Shown: positions 7,800 through 15,928 of the stretch, piece by piece
Position numbering within the stretch: position 1 is the stretch's first letter
Layout: each line of letters starts with the position of its first letter
DNA from: Lewinellaceae bacterium
GTDB taxonomy: Bacteria > Bacteroidota > Bacteroidia > Chitinophagales > Saprospiraceae
Reading direction: 5' to 3'
Assembly (NCBI GenBank): GCA_020636195.1
Contig: JACJYH010000001.1
Location: 496,001-560,000, forward strand
Length of the DNA stretch: 64,000 nt
Notes under the pieces: model-generated
The model's database searches: none
What the model saw: the letters and a program-made list of their open reading frames with translations, nothing else
What the model was told of the DNA's origin: nothing
Position numbers and translations under genes: made by a program

Positions 7800-8275
7800 G
7801 ACAAGATTTATAATGAAACAATAAATGAAAATATAAAAAGTACAAGTATTAAAATTTTTGAGCAAAAGCAAGTAAGGAGTATTTGGAGCGAAGAAGAAGA
7901 AAAATGGTATTTTCCCATTGTGGATGTTATTGCTATACTGACAGAAAGCACAAATCCACAAACCTATTGGCTTGTAATGAAAAAAAGACTTTCCGATGAG
8001 GGAAATGAAACCGTTACAAATTGTAACGCTTTGAAAATGCAATCAGCAGATGGAAAATTCTATCTTACTGATGTTGCCGACACTGAGCAATTATTTCGAC
8101 TTAAGCAAAGCATACCTTCTCCCAATGCAGAACCATTAAGCTATGGATAGCAAAAGTGGTTCGTGAGCGCAAAGATGAAATAGAAGATCCGGAAATAGGC
8201 ATAGACCGGCAGATGGAAACATATCTAAAAAAAGGATACAGTAAAAAGTGGATCAATCGGCGTCATTTGAAATAA
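7800..8275 (+). pseudogene. Bro-N family phage-antirepressor-like gene, frameshifted and truncated
   Basis: Reading from about 7800, the frame gives a typical Bro-N domain (IKIFEQKQVRSIWSEEEEKW, then YFPIVDVIAILTES, MKKRLSDEGNE, LTDVADTEQLFRL, SIPSPNAEP). At about 8135 one T appears to be lost (the family has PFKLW here), which shifts the frame into an early stop at 8148-8150. The +1 frame then continues in register (KLWIAKVVRERKDEIEDPEI, METYLKKGYSKKWIN) to a stop at 8273-8275. No in-frame ATG is found at the 5' end, and the C-terminus is shorter than the family. The tail overlaps the 3' end of the GNAT gene. This is a dead gene, probably a remnant of acquired DNA. Confidence 0.75.
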
Positions 8276-8718
8276 ATTTTACCATTCCACCATTCTTTGT
8301 CAATAATGGCGTTGTTTTTTTCATAAAATTTGATTGCTGGTGAGTTCCAGTCAAGTACTTGCCATTTGACCATAGCAGCATCAAGCGCTTTTGCTTTTTC
8401 TATATAGGCATCAAAAAGCAACTGACCAATGCCCAAATGTCTAAACTCTGATTGAATATAAAAATCTTCAAGGTATAGACACTTGCCCTTCCACGTGGAA
8501 AAAGTCATATAAAACAAGGTGCATCCCACAAATGAGCCGTCAACACTTGCCAAATGTCCATCAATCAGACCTTGTTCAAAAGCTGAGATGTATTCTTCAA
8601 CCGTAGTAATGACCGCATCCGGAGATTTTTCATAATGTGCCAATTCTAAAACAAAATCAAAAATATAGGGAACTGTATCGGCTGTCAATGAAATTATCTC
8701 TACTGTAGATTGTTTCAC
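8263..8718 (-). CDS. GNAT family N-acetyltransferase
   Basis: 151 residues with the full GNAT fold. Strand beta4 and the acetyl-CoA loop read LYLEDFYIQSEFRHLGIGQLLFDAYIEKA (Q/RxxGxG/A as RHLGIG), and the C-terminal motif is WNSPAIKFYEKNNA. It resembles the diamine/thialysine acetyltransferase group (SAT-like). Its start overlaps the stop of the upstream DUF4199 gene by 4 bases (ATGA), so the two are translationally coupled. Its 3' end overlaps the Bro-N remnant, so that insertion abuts the stop codon. Confidence 0.88.
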   Translation of the reverse strand: MKQSTVEIISLTADTVPYIFDFVLELAHYEKSPDAVITTVEEYISAFEQGLIDGHLASVDGSFVGCTLFYMTFSTWKGKCLYLEDFYIQSEFRHLGIGQLLFDAYIEKAKALDAAMVKWQVLDWNSPAIKFYEKNNAIIDKEWWNGKIYFK

Positions 8719-9242
8719 GCTATCTTCGGCTGTCTTTTGAAAACAAGGGCAATAATACTTGCTATGAATGCCAGTATTGCACTACCTGTGACTATACTGA
8801 TAAGAATACTTACCGGCGAAAACTTATCACTAAAGTCATTTTCAATTTTCTCTATTGCTTCTTGAATTTTTTCCTCAGGAGCATTTAATTTTTGCAAAAA
8901 ACTTTCTGTGGATTCAATAGTGCGATCTTTGAGAACATCTATTAAACTTGGATCAATTAAATGAAAAAGGATGATGGAAAATAAAGAACTGATAACGAGA
9001 CCCACAAATCCTGTCATAAATCCAGTAGAAAAGCCACTACCAAAAGGGTATTCTTCATATGGTCCAATTTTGCTTCGATGACTTTTTATTGCCAAGACCA
9101 TAAAAACGATGAGAGCAGCAAAACCTATCATACCCTCAGTAAACATACCAATCGGCATTACATAATAGAATAAAAGTGACGTAAAAACTGAAAAGAGTGC
9201 GTACATCAAACCGTACTTCAACCAATCATTTTCTAGACTCAT
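8715..9242 (-). CDS. DUF4199 domain membrane protein
   Basis: 175 residues with four hydrophobic segments: two near the N-terminus, one around GFMTGFVGLVISSLFSIILF and one near the C-terminus. A charged stretch (about residues 105-140) separates the third and fourth. The pattern (short N-terminal tail, YGLMYALFS, EYPFGSGFSTGFMTGF) fits DUF4199, a family largely limited to Bacteroidota and of unknown function. A -7 box lies at 9281-9288. It is coupled to the GNAT gene by a 4-bp overlap. Confidence 0.82.
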   Translation of the reverse strand: MSLENDWLKYGLMYALFSVFTSLLFYYVMPIGMFTEGMIGFAALIVFMVLAIKSHRSKIGPYEEYPFGSGFSTGFMTGFVGLVISSLFSIILFHLIDPSLIDVLKDRTIESTESFLQKLNAPEEKIQEAIEKIENDFSDKFSPVSILISIVTGSAILAFIASIIALVFKRQPKIA

Positions 9243-9280
9243 ATCTACTTATTATTTATTTAAAGGATCAATTATTTGCC

Positions 9281-9288
9281 CAAATATA
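9281..9288 (-). promoter_or_regulatory. -7 box TATATTTG
   Basis: Exact TAnnTTTG on the minus strand, 38 bases before the DUF4199 start codon. Confidence 0.5.
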
Positions 9289-9311
9289 ATTAAAAATTAT
9301 TCATCAAAGCA

Positions 9312-10934
9312 TTATAAATAGATTATTTCTTTATAATCAAACTTATCAGGATGATCGGTGGTGAAGTGAAGACCTCTGCTTTCTTTACGGAGTTCTGCTG
9401 ATTTTGCGATCAAATATCCAATCGTGATCAAATTTCTCAACTCACATAGCTGTGGAGAAATGATGGTGTTGGCATAAAGGTTTTCAGTTTCCATAAATAA
9501 TAGATCCAAACGATCTAAGGCCCTTTTCAGACGGACATCGCTTCTTACAATTCCCACATAATAACTCATAATTTCCTTGAGTTCCTTATGACTTTGTGTG
9601 ATCAAAACCATTTCTTTTGGTTCTGTCGTACCTTCAGCATTCCAGTCCGGAATACCTTCTTTAAATTGATATCCATCAATGCAATTTAAGATATCTTTAT
9701 GAATTCTGTCTGCGTACACCAAGCCTTCGAGAAGTGAATTTGATGCCAATCGATTAGCGCCATGCAGCCCTGAAGAAGTGCATTCTCCTGCTGCATAAAG
9801 TCTATTGATGGTAGTTTTACCACTGAGATCCACATCCACACCACCACATGTGTAATGGCAAGCAGGGACTACAGGAATATAGTCAGTCATTGGATCTATA
9901 CCTATGCTTTTACATTTGTTGTAAATATTGGGAAAGTGATTTAAAAATCCATCTTTGTCCAAATGTGTACAATCCAAATATTCATATTCATCACCATGCA
10001 ATTTCATTTCATTATCTATGGCTCTCGCCACGATGTCCCGTGGAGCCAATGATAATCTTTCATCATACTTCTGCATAAATTCTTTACCATCCACGGTGCG
10101 TAGAACTGCGCCAAATCCTCTAACAGCTTCTGATACTAAAAATGCCGGATTATCGCCTGTGGGATTGTAGAGTGATGTTGGATGGAATTGAATAAACTCC
10201 ATATTCGACACACGACCTTTAGCTCTATAAACCATTGCAATGCCATCACCTGTGGCAATGACAGGATTTGTAGTTGATCTATATACTTGACCGGCTCCAC
10301 CTGTAGCTAAAACTGTCACCCTTGCCAAAAGCGTTTCAATTTCTTTGTTGTTTTTATTGAAGACGTAGGCGCCATAGCACTCTATGCCTGGTGTGTTTTT
10401 TGTTACTATCTTACCTAAATGGTGCTGGGTTATTAGATCTACTGCAAAGTGATGCTCATAGAATTTGATGTTGGGATATTGCCTAGATTTTTCATTGAGC
10501 GTACGCTGGATTTCCCATCCGGTGATATCTTTGTAATGTAAAATCCTATTTTCAGAATGTCCTCCTTCCCTTCCTAAATCGTAATCACCTTCTTTGTTTT
10601 TGTCAAATCTGGCACCCCATTCTATGATTTCTCTCACTCTTTCAGGACCTTCTTTGACGACCACTTCAACTACTTCCTCATCACAAATCCCATCTCCGGC
10701 ATCCAATGTGTCTTCGATGTGCTTTTTATAGTTGTCTATATCGTGATCCCAAACGGCAGCAACACCTCCTTGAGCATAAGAAGTATTGGATTCTTTTTCT
10801 GTGGTTTTAGTGATCACTGTAATAGTTAGATCGGGTCTTTTTTCTGCCATTCTTATTGCAAATGAAAGTCCAGCCACACCTGCTCCGATCACTAGGATAT
10901 CAGTATTATTTGTTTTTGAATTTTTATTTCCCAT
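9312..10934 (-). CDS. nadB: L-aspartate oxidase NadB
   Basis: 540 residues. It oxidises L-aspartate to iminoaspartate with FAD, the first step of de novo NAD synthesis in the cytoplasm. The N-terminus has the dinucleotide-binding motif VIGAGVAGLSFA, then NTSYAQGGVAAV. The catalytic-domain signatures are EFIQFHPTSLY, ARDIVARAI-type PRDIVARAID, and HYTCGGVDVD. GECTSSGLHGANRLASNSL contacts FAD near the C-terminal part. It starts 3 bases after the transketolase stop, so the two are co-transcribed. nadA and nadC are not in this window. Confidence 0.95.
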   Translation of the reverse strand: MGNKNSKTNNTDILVIGAGVAGLSFAIRMAEKRPDLTITVITKTTEKESNTSYAQGGVAAVWDHDIDNYKKHIEDTLDAGDGICDEEVVEVVVKEGPERVREIIEWGARFDKNKEGDYDLGREGGHSENRILHYKDITGWEIQRTLNEKSRQYPNIKFYEHHFAVDLITQHHLGKIVTKNTPGIECYGAYVFNKNNKEIETLLARVTVLATGGAGQVYRSTTNPVIATGDGIAMVYRAKGRVSNMEFIQFHPTSLYNPTGDNPAFLVSEAVRGFGAVLRTVDGKEFMQKYDERLSLAPRDIVARAIDNEMKLHGDEYEYLDCTHLDKDGFLNHFPNIYNKCKSIGIDPMTDYIPVVPACHYTCGGVDVDLSGKTTINRLYAAGECTSSGLHGANRLASNSLLEGLVYADRIHKDILNCIDGYQFKEGIPDWNAEGTTEPKEMVLITQSHKELKEIMSYYVGIVRSDVRLKRALDRLDLLFMETENLYANTIISPQLCELRNLITIGYLIAKSAELRKESRGLHFTTDHPDKFDYKEIIYL

Positions 10935-10937
10935 GCT

Positions 10938-12977
10938 TTATATCTTTAATAAAGAAATCACTTGGTTGATGACATTTTCTTTTGTGAAACCAAACTTTTC
11001 ATCCAAAACTTGATAAGGTGCCGAGTATCCAAAATGGTCCAAACCAAAAACAACACCTGTCTGCCCTACCAACCTTTCAAGTGTGGAAGGCAAACCCGCT
11101 GTCAAACCAAAAACCGGTGTGTCAGCAGGTAAAATTATATCCATATACGATTTTCCTTGATCCCTAAACAATCCTTCAGATGGTACGGAAACTATTCTTA
11201 CAGATAATTGATATTCTGCTTCCAAAATAGGAACAGCATCCATTAAAGTAGAAACTTCAGATCCATTTGCAAGTAATATTATTTTTGGATTCTTATTGCT
11301 TTCATAAACTATATATGCACCTTGTTCTAAAGATTTAGCTTGGTTTCTTCTGTCTTGTGCAGGCAAATCCTTGATATTTTGCCGAGAAAGTATCAATCCT
11401 GTAGGTCTATTATGTGAACGCAATGTAAGCTCCCAAGCAGCAACGGTTTCTGCACTATCAGCAGGTCGCAATGCTAAAAAAGAAGAATGTCCACTGTGGT
11501 TTTTGATTTGCTCCAAAAGTCGCAATTGGGCTTCTTGCTCTATCGGTTGATGTGTAGGTCCATCTTCGCCTACCCTGAAAGCATCATGCGTCCACAGGAA
11601 TTTCACAGGTTGTTCCATCAAAGCAGCTATTCTTAGTACTGGTTTCATGTAATCAGAAAAAGCAAAAAATGTTGCACATACTGGGATCACACCACCATGC
11701 AGTGCCATGCCTGTACTTAGTGCAGCCATTGTCAACTCAGAAACTCCGGCTTGTAGAAAGGCGCCTGAAAAATCATGTTTTTTGAAAGCAGTAGTGCGTT
11801 TAAGGAATCCTTCTGTCATATCGCTATTGCTTAAATCAGCGGAGGATACGATCATATTGCCTACATTTTCCGCTAAATATCCCAGCACTCTTGCGGATGC
11901 ATTTCGGGTTGCTTCATCTTTTCCGAGTAGGATAGCATCGAATTTTAAGGTATCAAGACTCCTTCCTGATATAAATTCATCAAGTAACGAAGCCTTGTCA
12001 GGGTTTTCTAACTTCCAATTATTAAATCGTTTGTTAGTTTCTTTGACTTGGGCTCTCTTACTGTTTAAGGTTTCTGAATAGTAAGTAGCTACTTCAGGAA
12101 AAATTGCGAAAGGATCGGCTGGGTTTCCACCAAGGTTTATAATGGTTTGTTCAAAAGATGCTTTGGATTTACCCAAAGGTTTGCCGTGGGTTTCCACTTG
12201 ACCTTCATAACTTTCACCAGTAGAGGTCACGGCACCTTTTCCCATTCGCGTTTTACCAATGATGATAGAAGGTTTGTCGGTTTCAGCCTGTGCTTCCTTC
12301 AAAGCAGCTCTTATTTCGTCGTGATTATTACCATCAATGGTGATGACATGCCAATGCCAAGCTCTATACTTTGAAGCGGTGTCTTCATCTGTAACTTCTT
12401 CAACAGTGGTGGACAGTTGGATATTATTTGCGTCATAAAACATGATAACCTTTCCAAGTCCTAAATATCCGGCAATCCTTCCCACACCTTGCGAAATCTC
12501 TTCTTGAATGCCGCCATCGGAGATATAAATATATGTGAAATGTTCTGTAATATCATCAAACCTAGCAGACAAGAATCTTTCTGCAATGGCAGAACCAACA
12601 CCAAATGCATGTCCGAGTCCCAAAGGTCCTGAAGTGTTTTCAATGCCTCTCGCCCTATCTAATTCCGGATGACCCGGCGTCAAACTTCCCCACTGTCTAA
12701 AGGATTTTATAGCTTCAATAGGAAGATATCCGCAAAGTGTCAATTCTGAATATAGCATCGCAGACATGTGACCCGGATCCAAGTAAAATCTATCTCTGAG
12801 CATCCACTGACCATCATCAGGATCAAAATTGAGAAATTCACTGTATAAGATATGAATAAAATCAGCTCCGCCCATCGCTCCTCCAGGATGACCGGAAGCT
12901 GCTTTTTCTACCATTGCAGCCGAGAGTATTCGAATTTGGTTTGCTGCCTTTGTGTCTAATGTTTTATCTACAGACAT
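10938..12977 (-). CDS. tkt: Transketolase
   Basis: 679 residues, full length. This thiamine-diphosphate enzyme moves two-carbon units in the pentose phosphate pathway. The N-terminal domain carries GHPGGAMGGADFIHILY and the cofactor motif GDGGIQEE-type SDGGIQEEISQGVGRIAG with Mg ligands in YDANNIQLS. The middle domain has GVSELTMAALSTGMALHGG and FWTHDAFRVGEDGPTHQP. A C-terminal domain follows. The gene lies 16 bases downstream of a conserved unknown gene and 3 bases upstream of nadB. Confidence 0.95.
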   Translation of the reverse strand: MSVDKTLDTKAANQIRILSAAMVEKAASGHPGGAMGGADFIHILYSEFLNFDPDDGQWMLRDRFYLDPGHMSAMLYSELTLCGYLPIEAIKSFRQWGSLTPGHPELDRARGIENTSGPLGLGHAFGVGSAIAERFLSARFDDITEHFTYIYISDGGIQEEISQGVGRIAGYLGLGKVIMFYDANNIQLSTTVEEVTDEDTASKYRAWHWHVITIDGNNHDEIRAALKEAQAETDKPSIIIGKTRMGKGAVTSTGESYEGQVETHGKPLGKSKASFEQTIINLGGNPADPFAIFPEVATYYSETLNSKRAQVKETNKRFNNWKLENPDKASLLDEFISGRSLDTLKFDAILLGKDEATRNASARVLGYLAENVGNMIVSSADLSNSDMTEGFLKRTTAFKKHDFSGAFLQAGVSELTMAALSTGMALHGGVIPVCATFFAFSDYMKPVLRIAALMEQPVKFLWTHDAFRVGEDGPTHQPIEQEAQLRLLEQIKNHSGHSSFLALRPADSAETVAAWELTLRSHNRPTGLILSRQNIKDLPAQDRRNQAKSLEQGAYIVYESNKNPKIILLANGSEVSTLMDAVPILEAEYQLSVRIVSVPSEGLFRDQGKSYMDIILPADTPVFGLTAGLPSTLERLVGQTGVVFGLDHFGYSAPYQVLDEKFGFTKENVINQVISLLKI

Positions 12978-12993
12978 AGAGTATTATGATTAT

Positions 12994-14403
12994 TTATTGC
13001 TCAAACATGGATTTCTTTTGGATCAATTCTACCAATTCTTTAGGCACTTTAGTTTTCCAATCTGTACCACCATTTTTAATGTCATCGACGATATCTGACG
13101 GATATATGCCTAAGTTTTCTGCGTTATATTCCTTTACAGGCGCTATTTGACCACTTTGAAGAAGATATTTATATAAAAATTCGATACCTTCTGGGACAAT
13201 CATATTGGATGCTGTCACCACTTGGTTATTTTCCTGATTGATAGCCGGATAAGCATACACTTTGATATTTTTTGAAAATAACTCACCAAATGCGGACAGC
13301 AAGTTTCCATCCTGATTGTTTTGGTACTTTTCAAGGATAATTTCATACAATCTATGCATGCCGATTACCAATCCTAGATTTGAAATTTTATAATCCTTGA
13401 GGTAATTGATGAGCATTTCGTGGTTTTTGCAATTTGAAAGTAAGACTTTATACCCCAAAGCATTGAGCAAGTCTGCTCTGTCCAAAAAATCTTTTTCATC
13501 CAGTTCACCTTCTTTATTGGACAAGTATTCCAGCGTCATTTCCATCATTAAGAGGACTTTTTGTGTGTCTTCTTTTGTATCAGAAACAAACTGAGAATAG
13601 CTGTTTTTTATCACATCTACAGTCACCAAGGTTGGAGGTTTGAAATTTCCTCGCACTACCATAAGGGATTTTCTGTATAAAAACTCAGATGGATGAATTC
13701 CTTTTTTATTTTCATCAAACATAGACACTGTAGTCATTTGGTGTTTTACCAAATACAGAGATAGCAACCGCTTATCAAAATAACTAAAGTCATTACCGTT
13801 TATTCTCAGCAAATCTATGGATACCCTATCTTTGATATTGTCGATGAGAGATCTCACCATCAATTCCGGATTTTTATTATAATAGAAAATCGCATAGATC
13901 ATATTGACTCCAAGGATGCCTATCACTTCTTGTTGTAATCTATTGTTAGTGTCCAACATTTTAGCGTGAATCACCATATCATTGATGGGGCCATCGGGAG
14001 ACAATCGAAATCTGACACCAAGCCAACCATTGCCTTTGATGGTACGCGTATAGTTTATTGCTTGAACAGTATCTGCAAACACAAAAAAGGTAGCGTCAGG
14101 TCTGGATTCCTTGAGCCGTTCTTCCATGAGAGACCATTCGTGATCTAGCATCTTATAGAGTCGATCTTCACAAACATATCTGTTTGATGGCTCAGGCCCG
14201 TAGATAGCGTCGGAATAAGTTTTGTCATACGCTGACATGGTTTTTGCAATTGTTCCCGCTGCTGCTCCTGCTTGAAAAAAATTTCTTGCCACCTCTTGGC
14301 CTGCACCAATTTCTGCAAAAGTCCCATAAATAGGATCGTTGAGATTGATTTCAAGGGCTTTTTGGTCTGTTTTGAGCATCTGGTATTCCACAACTCCACT
14401 CAT
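12994..14403 (-). CDS. Conserved protein of unknown function (about 470 residues)
   Basis: I recognise the sequence type but not a function. The opening (LKTDQKALEINLNDPIYGTF, then AEIGAGQEVARNFFQAGAA and AKTMSAYDKTYSDAIYG) is shared by proteins in many Bacteroidota and some cyanobacteria. Automatic labels for them are inconsistent and I see no support for any. The protein is soluble-looking, without a signal peptide, mixed alpha/beta, with an invariant-looking RYV and a WLGVRF segment. It lies between an amylase gene and transketolase, 16 bases from the latter, which points to central metabolism only by position. Confidence 0.7.
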   Translation of the reverse strand: MSGVVEYQMLKTDQKALEINLNDPIYGTFAEIGAGQEVARNFFQAGAAAGTIAKTMSAYDKTYSDAIYGPEPSNRYVCEDRLYKMLDHEWSLMEERLKESRPDATFFVFADTVQAINYTRTIKGNGWLGVRFRLSPDGPINDMVIHAKMLDTNNRLQQEVIGILGVNMIYAIFYYNKNPELMVRSLIDNIKDRVSIDLLRINGNDFSYFDKRLLSLYLVKHQMTTVSMFDENKKGIHPSEFLYRKSLMVVRGNFKPPTLVTVDVIKNSYSQFVSDTKEDTQKVLLMMEMTLEYLSNKEGELDEKDFLDRADLLNALGYKVLLSNCKNHEMLINYLKDYKISNLGLVIGMHRLYEIILEKYQNNQDGNLLSAFGELFSKNIKVYAYPAINQENNQVVTASNMIVPEGIEFLYKYLLQSGQIAPVKEYNAENLGIYPSDIVDDIKNGGTDWKTKVPKELVELIQKKSMFEQ

Positions 14404-14416
14404 TTTTGCTTGTATA

Positions 14417-15904
14417 TCATCTGTTTGAATATACCATGTATTCCCAAGGATTCACTTCAAAACTAGTGCCTGCATTCAAAACTTTATTGGTACCCGAAAA
14501 GACATTGTTATACTGACCCGCCAATATTTCCGAACCTAAAGTTGCAGATTGTTTTTCTGCTGACAAGTTTAAGATGACCACCACTTTATCACCGTCTTTC
14601 TCCCTACAGAACGCATACACATTTTGGTCATTCCCTGTGGTTACCTTCTTCATTTGACCACCGTGTGTTCCATTCCAAAGTGCCTTATTTCTGTGTTTTA
14701 GATCAAATAATGTTTTGTAAAATGGAGCATAGATATATTCTCCCCAAGTAATACTGTCTTTCTTGAAAAACTCTAATTTCTTATCCATTGCAGACTCTTG
14801 TCCCGTATAGATCAGAGGAATTCCTTCCATAGTAGCTGCCAATACAGCAAAAGTTTTATGGGCTTCACCCAATCGGGCAAATTCAGTATCAGACCAAGAA
14901 TTTTCATCATGATTTGATGTAAACTGCATTTGATATCCTTGAGTATATTGTTTCCTTTTTTTGGCCAATACCGTGTCGATATCTGTAGCAGTTTTTATAT
15001 GTACTTCAGCTTCACCTTCTTTAAGATTGCCTTGTACCACATTGGCTCTTTTGATTCTACTTGCACCTTGACTCGCTGCAATTTCATTGAAAGTATGGTG
15101 CATTTCCCATGCATAGTCTGCTATAAAGCTGCCATTGTTGACCAATTCCGGATTTTCGCCTTCAGATAACATGAATAATGGTCTGATGGCGTAGAGAGAA
15201 TCAGTGGCTTGAATCCAAAAATCAGAAGGAACGGCTGGTGCTACGTCCATTCTGTAGCCATCAATATTTGTTTCTACTACCCAAAACTTTAGTGCGTCAA
15301 TCATTTTTAAGCGCATCTCGGCATTGTCATAGTTGAGGTCAGCCACATCGGTCCAACCCCATGATTTTCCTGTATTGGGATCCATTGGGTCGGTAATATT
15401 TCCATTTTTATCTTTTGTGTACCAATCGGGATGTTCTTTTATCCATGGATTATCCCATCCTGTATGGTTAGGCACCCAATCTAAAATCACGTGCATACCT
15501 GCTTGATGTATAACTTCTACTAAGTGCTTGAAATCATCGATGGTTCCGTAATCAGGATTGGTATTAAAATAATCTGCTACAGAATAAGGGCTGCCAAGAG
15601 GGCCTTTTCTTTTTTCCTTACTTATAGGGAATATCGGCATAAACCACAAGATGTCAATACCCATTTCTTTAAGCCTTGGCACTTGTGCTTCAAACGATTT
15701 AAATGTATTTTCAGACGTATAATGCCTTAAGTTGACTTCATAAAGAACAGCATTTTTATGCCATTCAGGTACATTTGGACTTCTTAATTCTTCAGTTTTG
15801 GTGTCTTTTGATACATCAATTGTTTGCTTTGGTCTGCAACTTGTGAAAAGAAAGGTGCTTACCAAAAATATGATCAACAAACCTAATATTACTTTCATCT
15901 TCAT
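14417..15904 (-). CDS. GH13 alpha-amylase family lipoprotein
   Basis: 495 residues with a lipoprotein signal (hydrophobic stretch ending FLFTSC, about residue 23), so it is exported and lipid anchored. The (beta/alpha)8 barrel has the GH13 regions: DWVPNHTG (region I), GYRMDVA with the nucleophile Asp (II), MLSEGENPE with the acid/base Glu (III), and FTSNHDENSW (IV). A C-terminal beta domain follows. It hydrolyses alpha-1,4-glucans, giving substrate for enzymes such as the GH31 protein at 4-6 kb (inference). It starts 25 bases after the E1 dehydrogenase stop. Confidence 0.92.
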   Translation of the reverse strand: MKMKVILGLLIIFLVSTFLFTSCRPKQTIDVSKDTKTEELRSPNVPEWHKNAVLYEVNLRHYTSENTFKSFEAQVPRLKEMGIDILWFMPIFPISKEKRKGPLGSPYSVADYFNTNPDYGTIDDFKHLVEVIHQAGMHVILDWVPNHTGWDNPWIKEHPDWYTKDKNGNITDPMDPNTGKSWGWTDVADLNYDNAEMRLKMIDALKFWVVETNIDGYRMDVAPAVPSDFWIQATDSLYAIRPLFMLSEGENPELVNNGSFIADYAWEMHHTFNEIAASQGASRIKRANVVQGNLKEGEAEVHIKTATDIDTVLAKKRKQYTQGYQMQFTSNHDENSWSDTEFARLGEAHKTFAVLAATMEGIPLIYTGQESAMDKKLEFFKKDSITWGEYIYAPFYKTLFDLKHRNKALWNGTHGGQMKKVTTGNDQNVYAFCREKDGDKVVVILNLSAEKQSATLGSEILAGQYNNVFSGTNKVLNAGTSFEVNPWEYMVYSNR

Positions 15905-15928
15905 TATTTTAAATGGATCAATATACGC

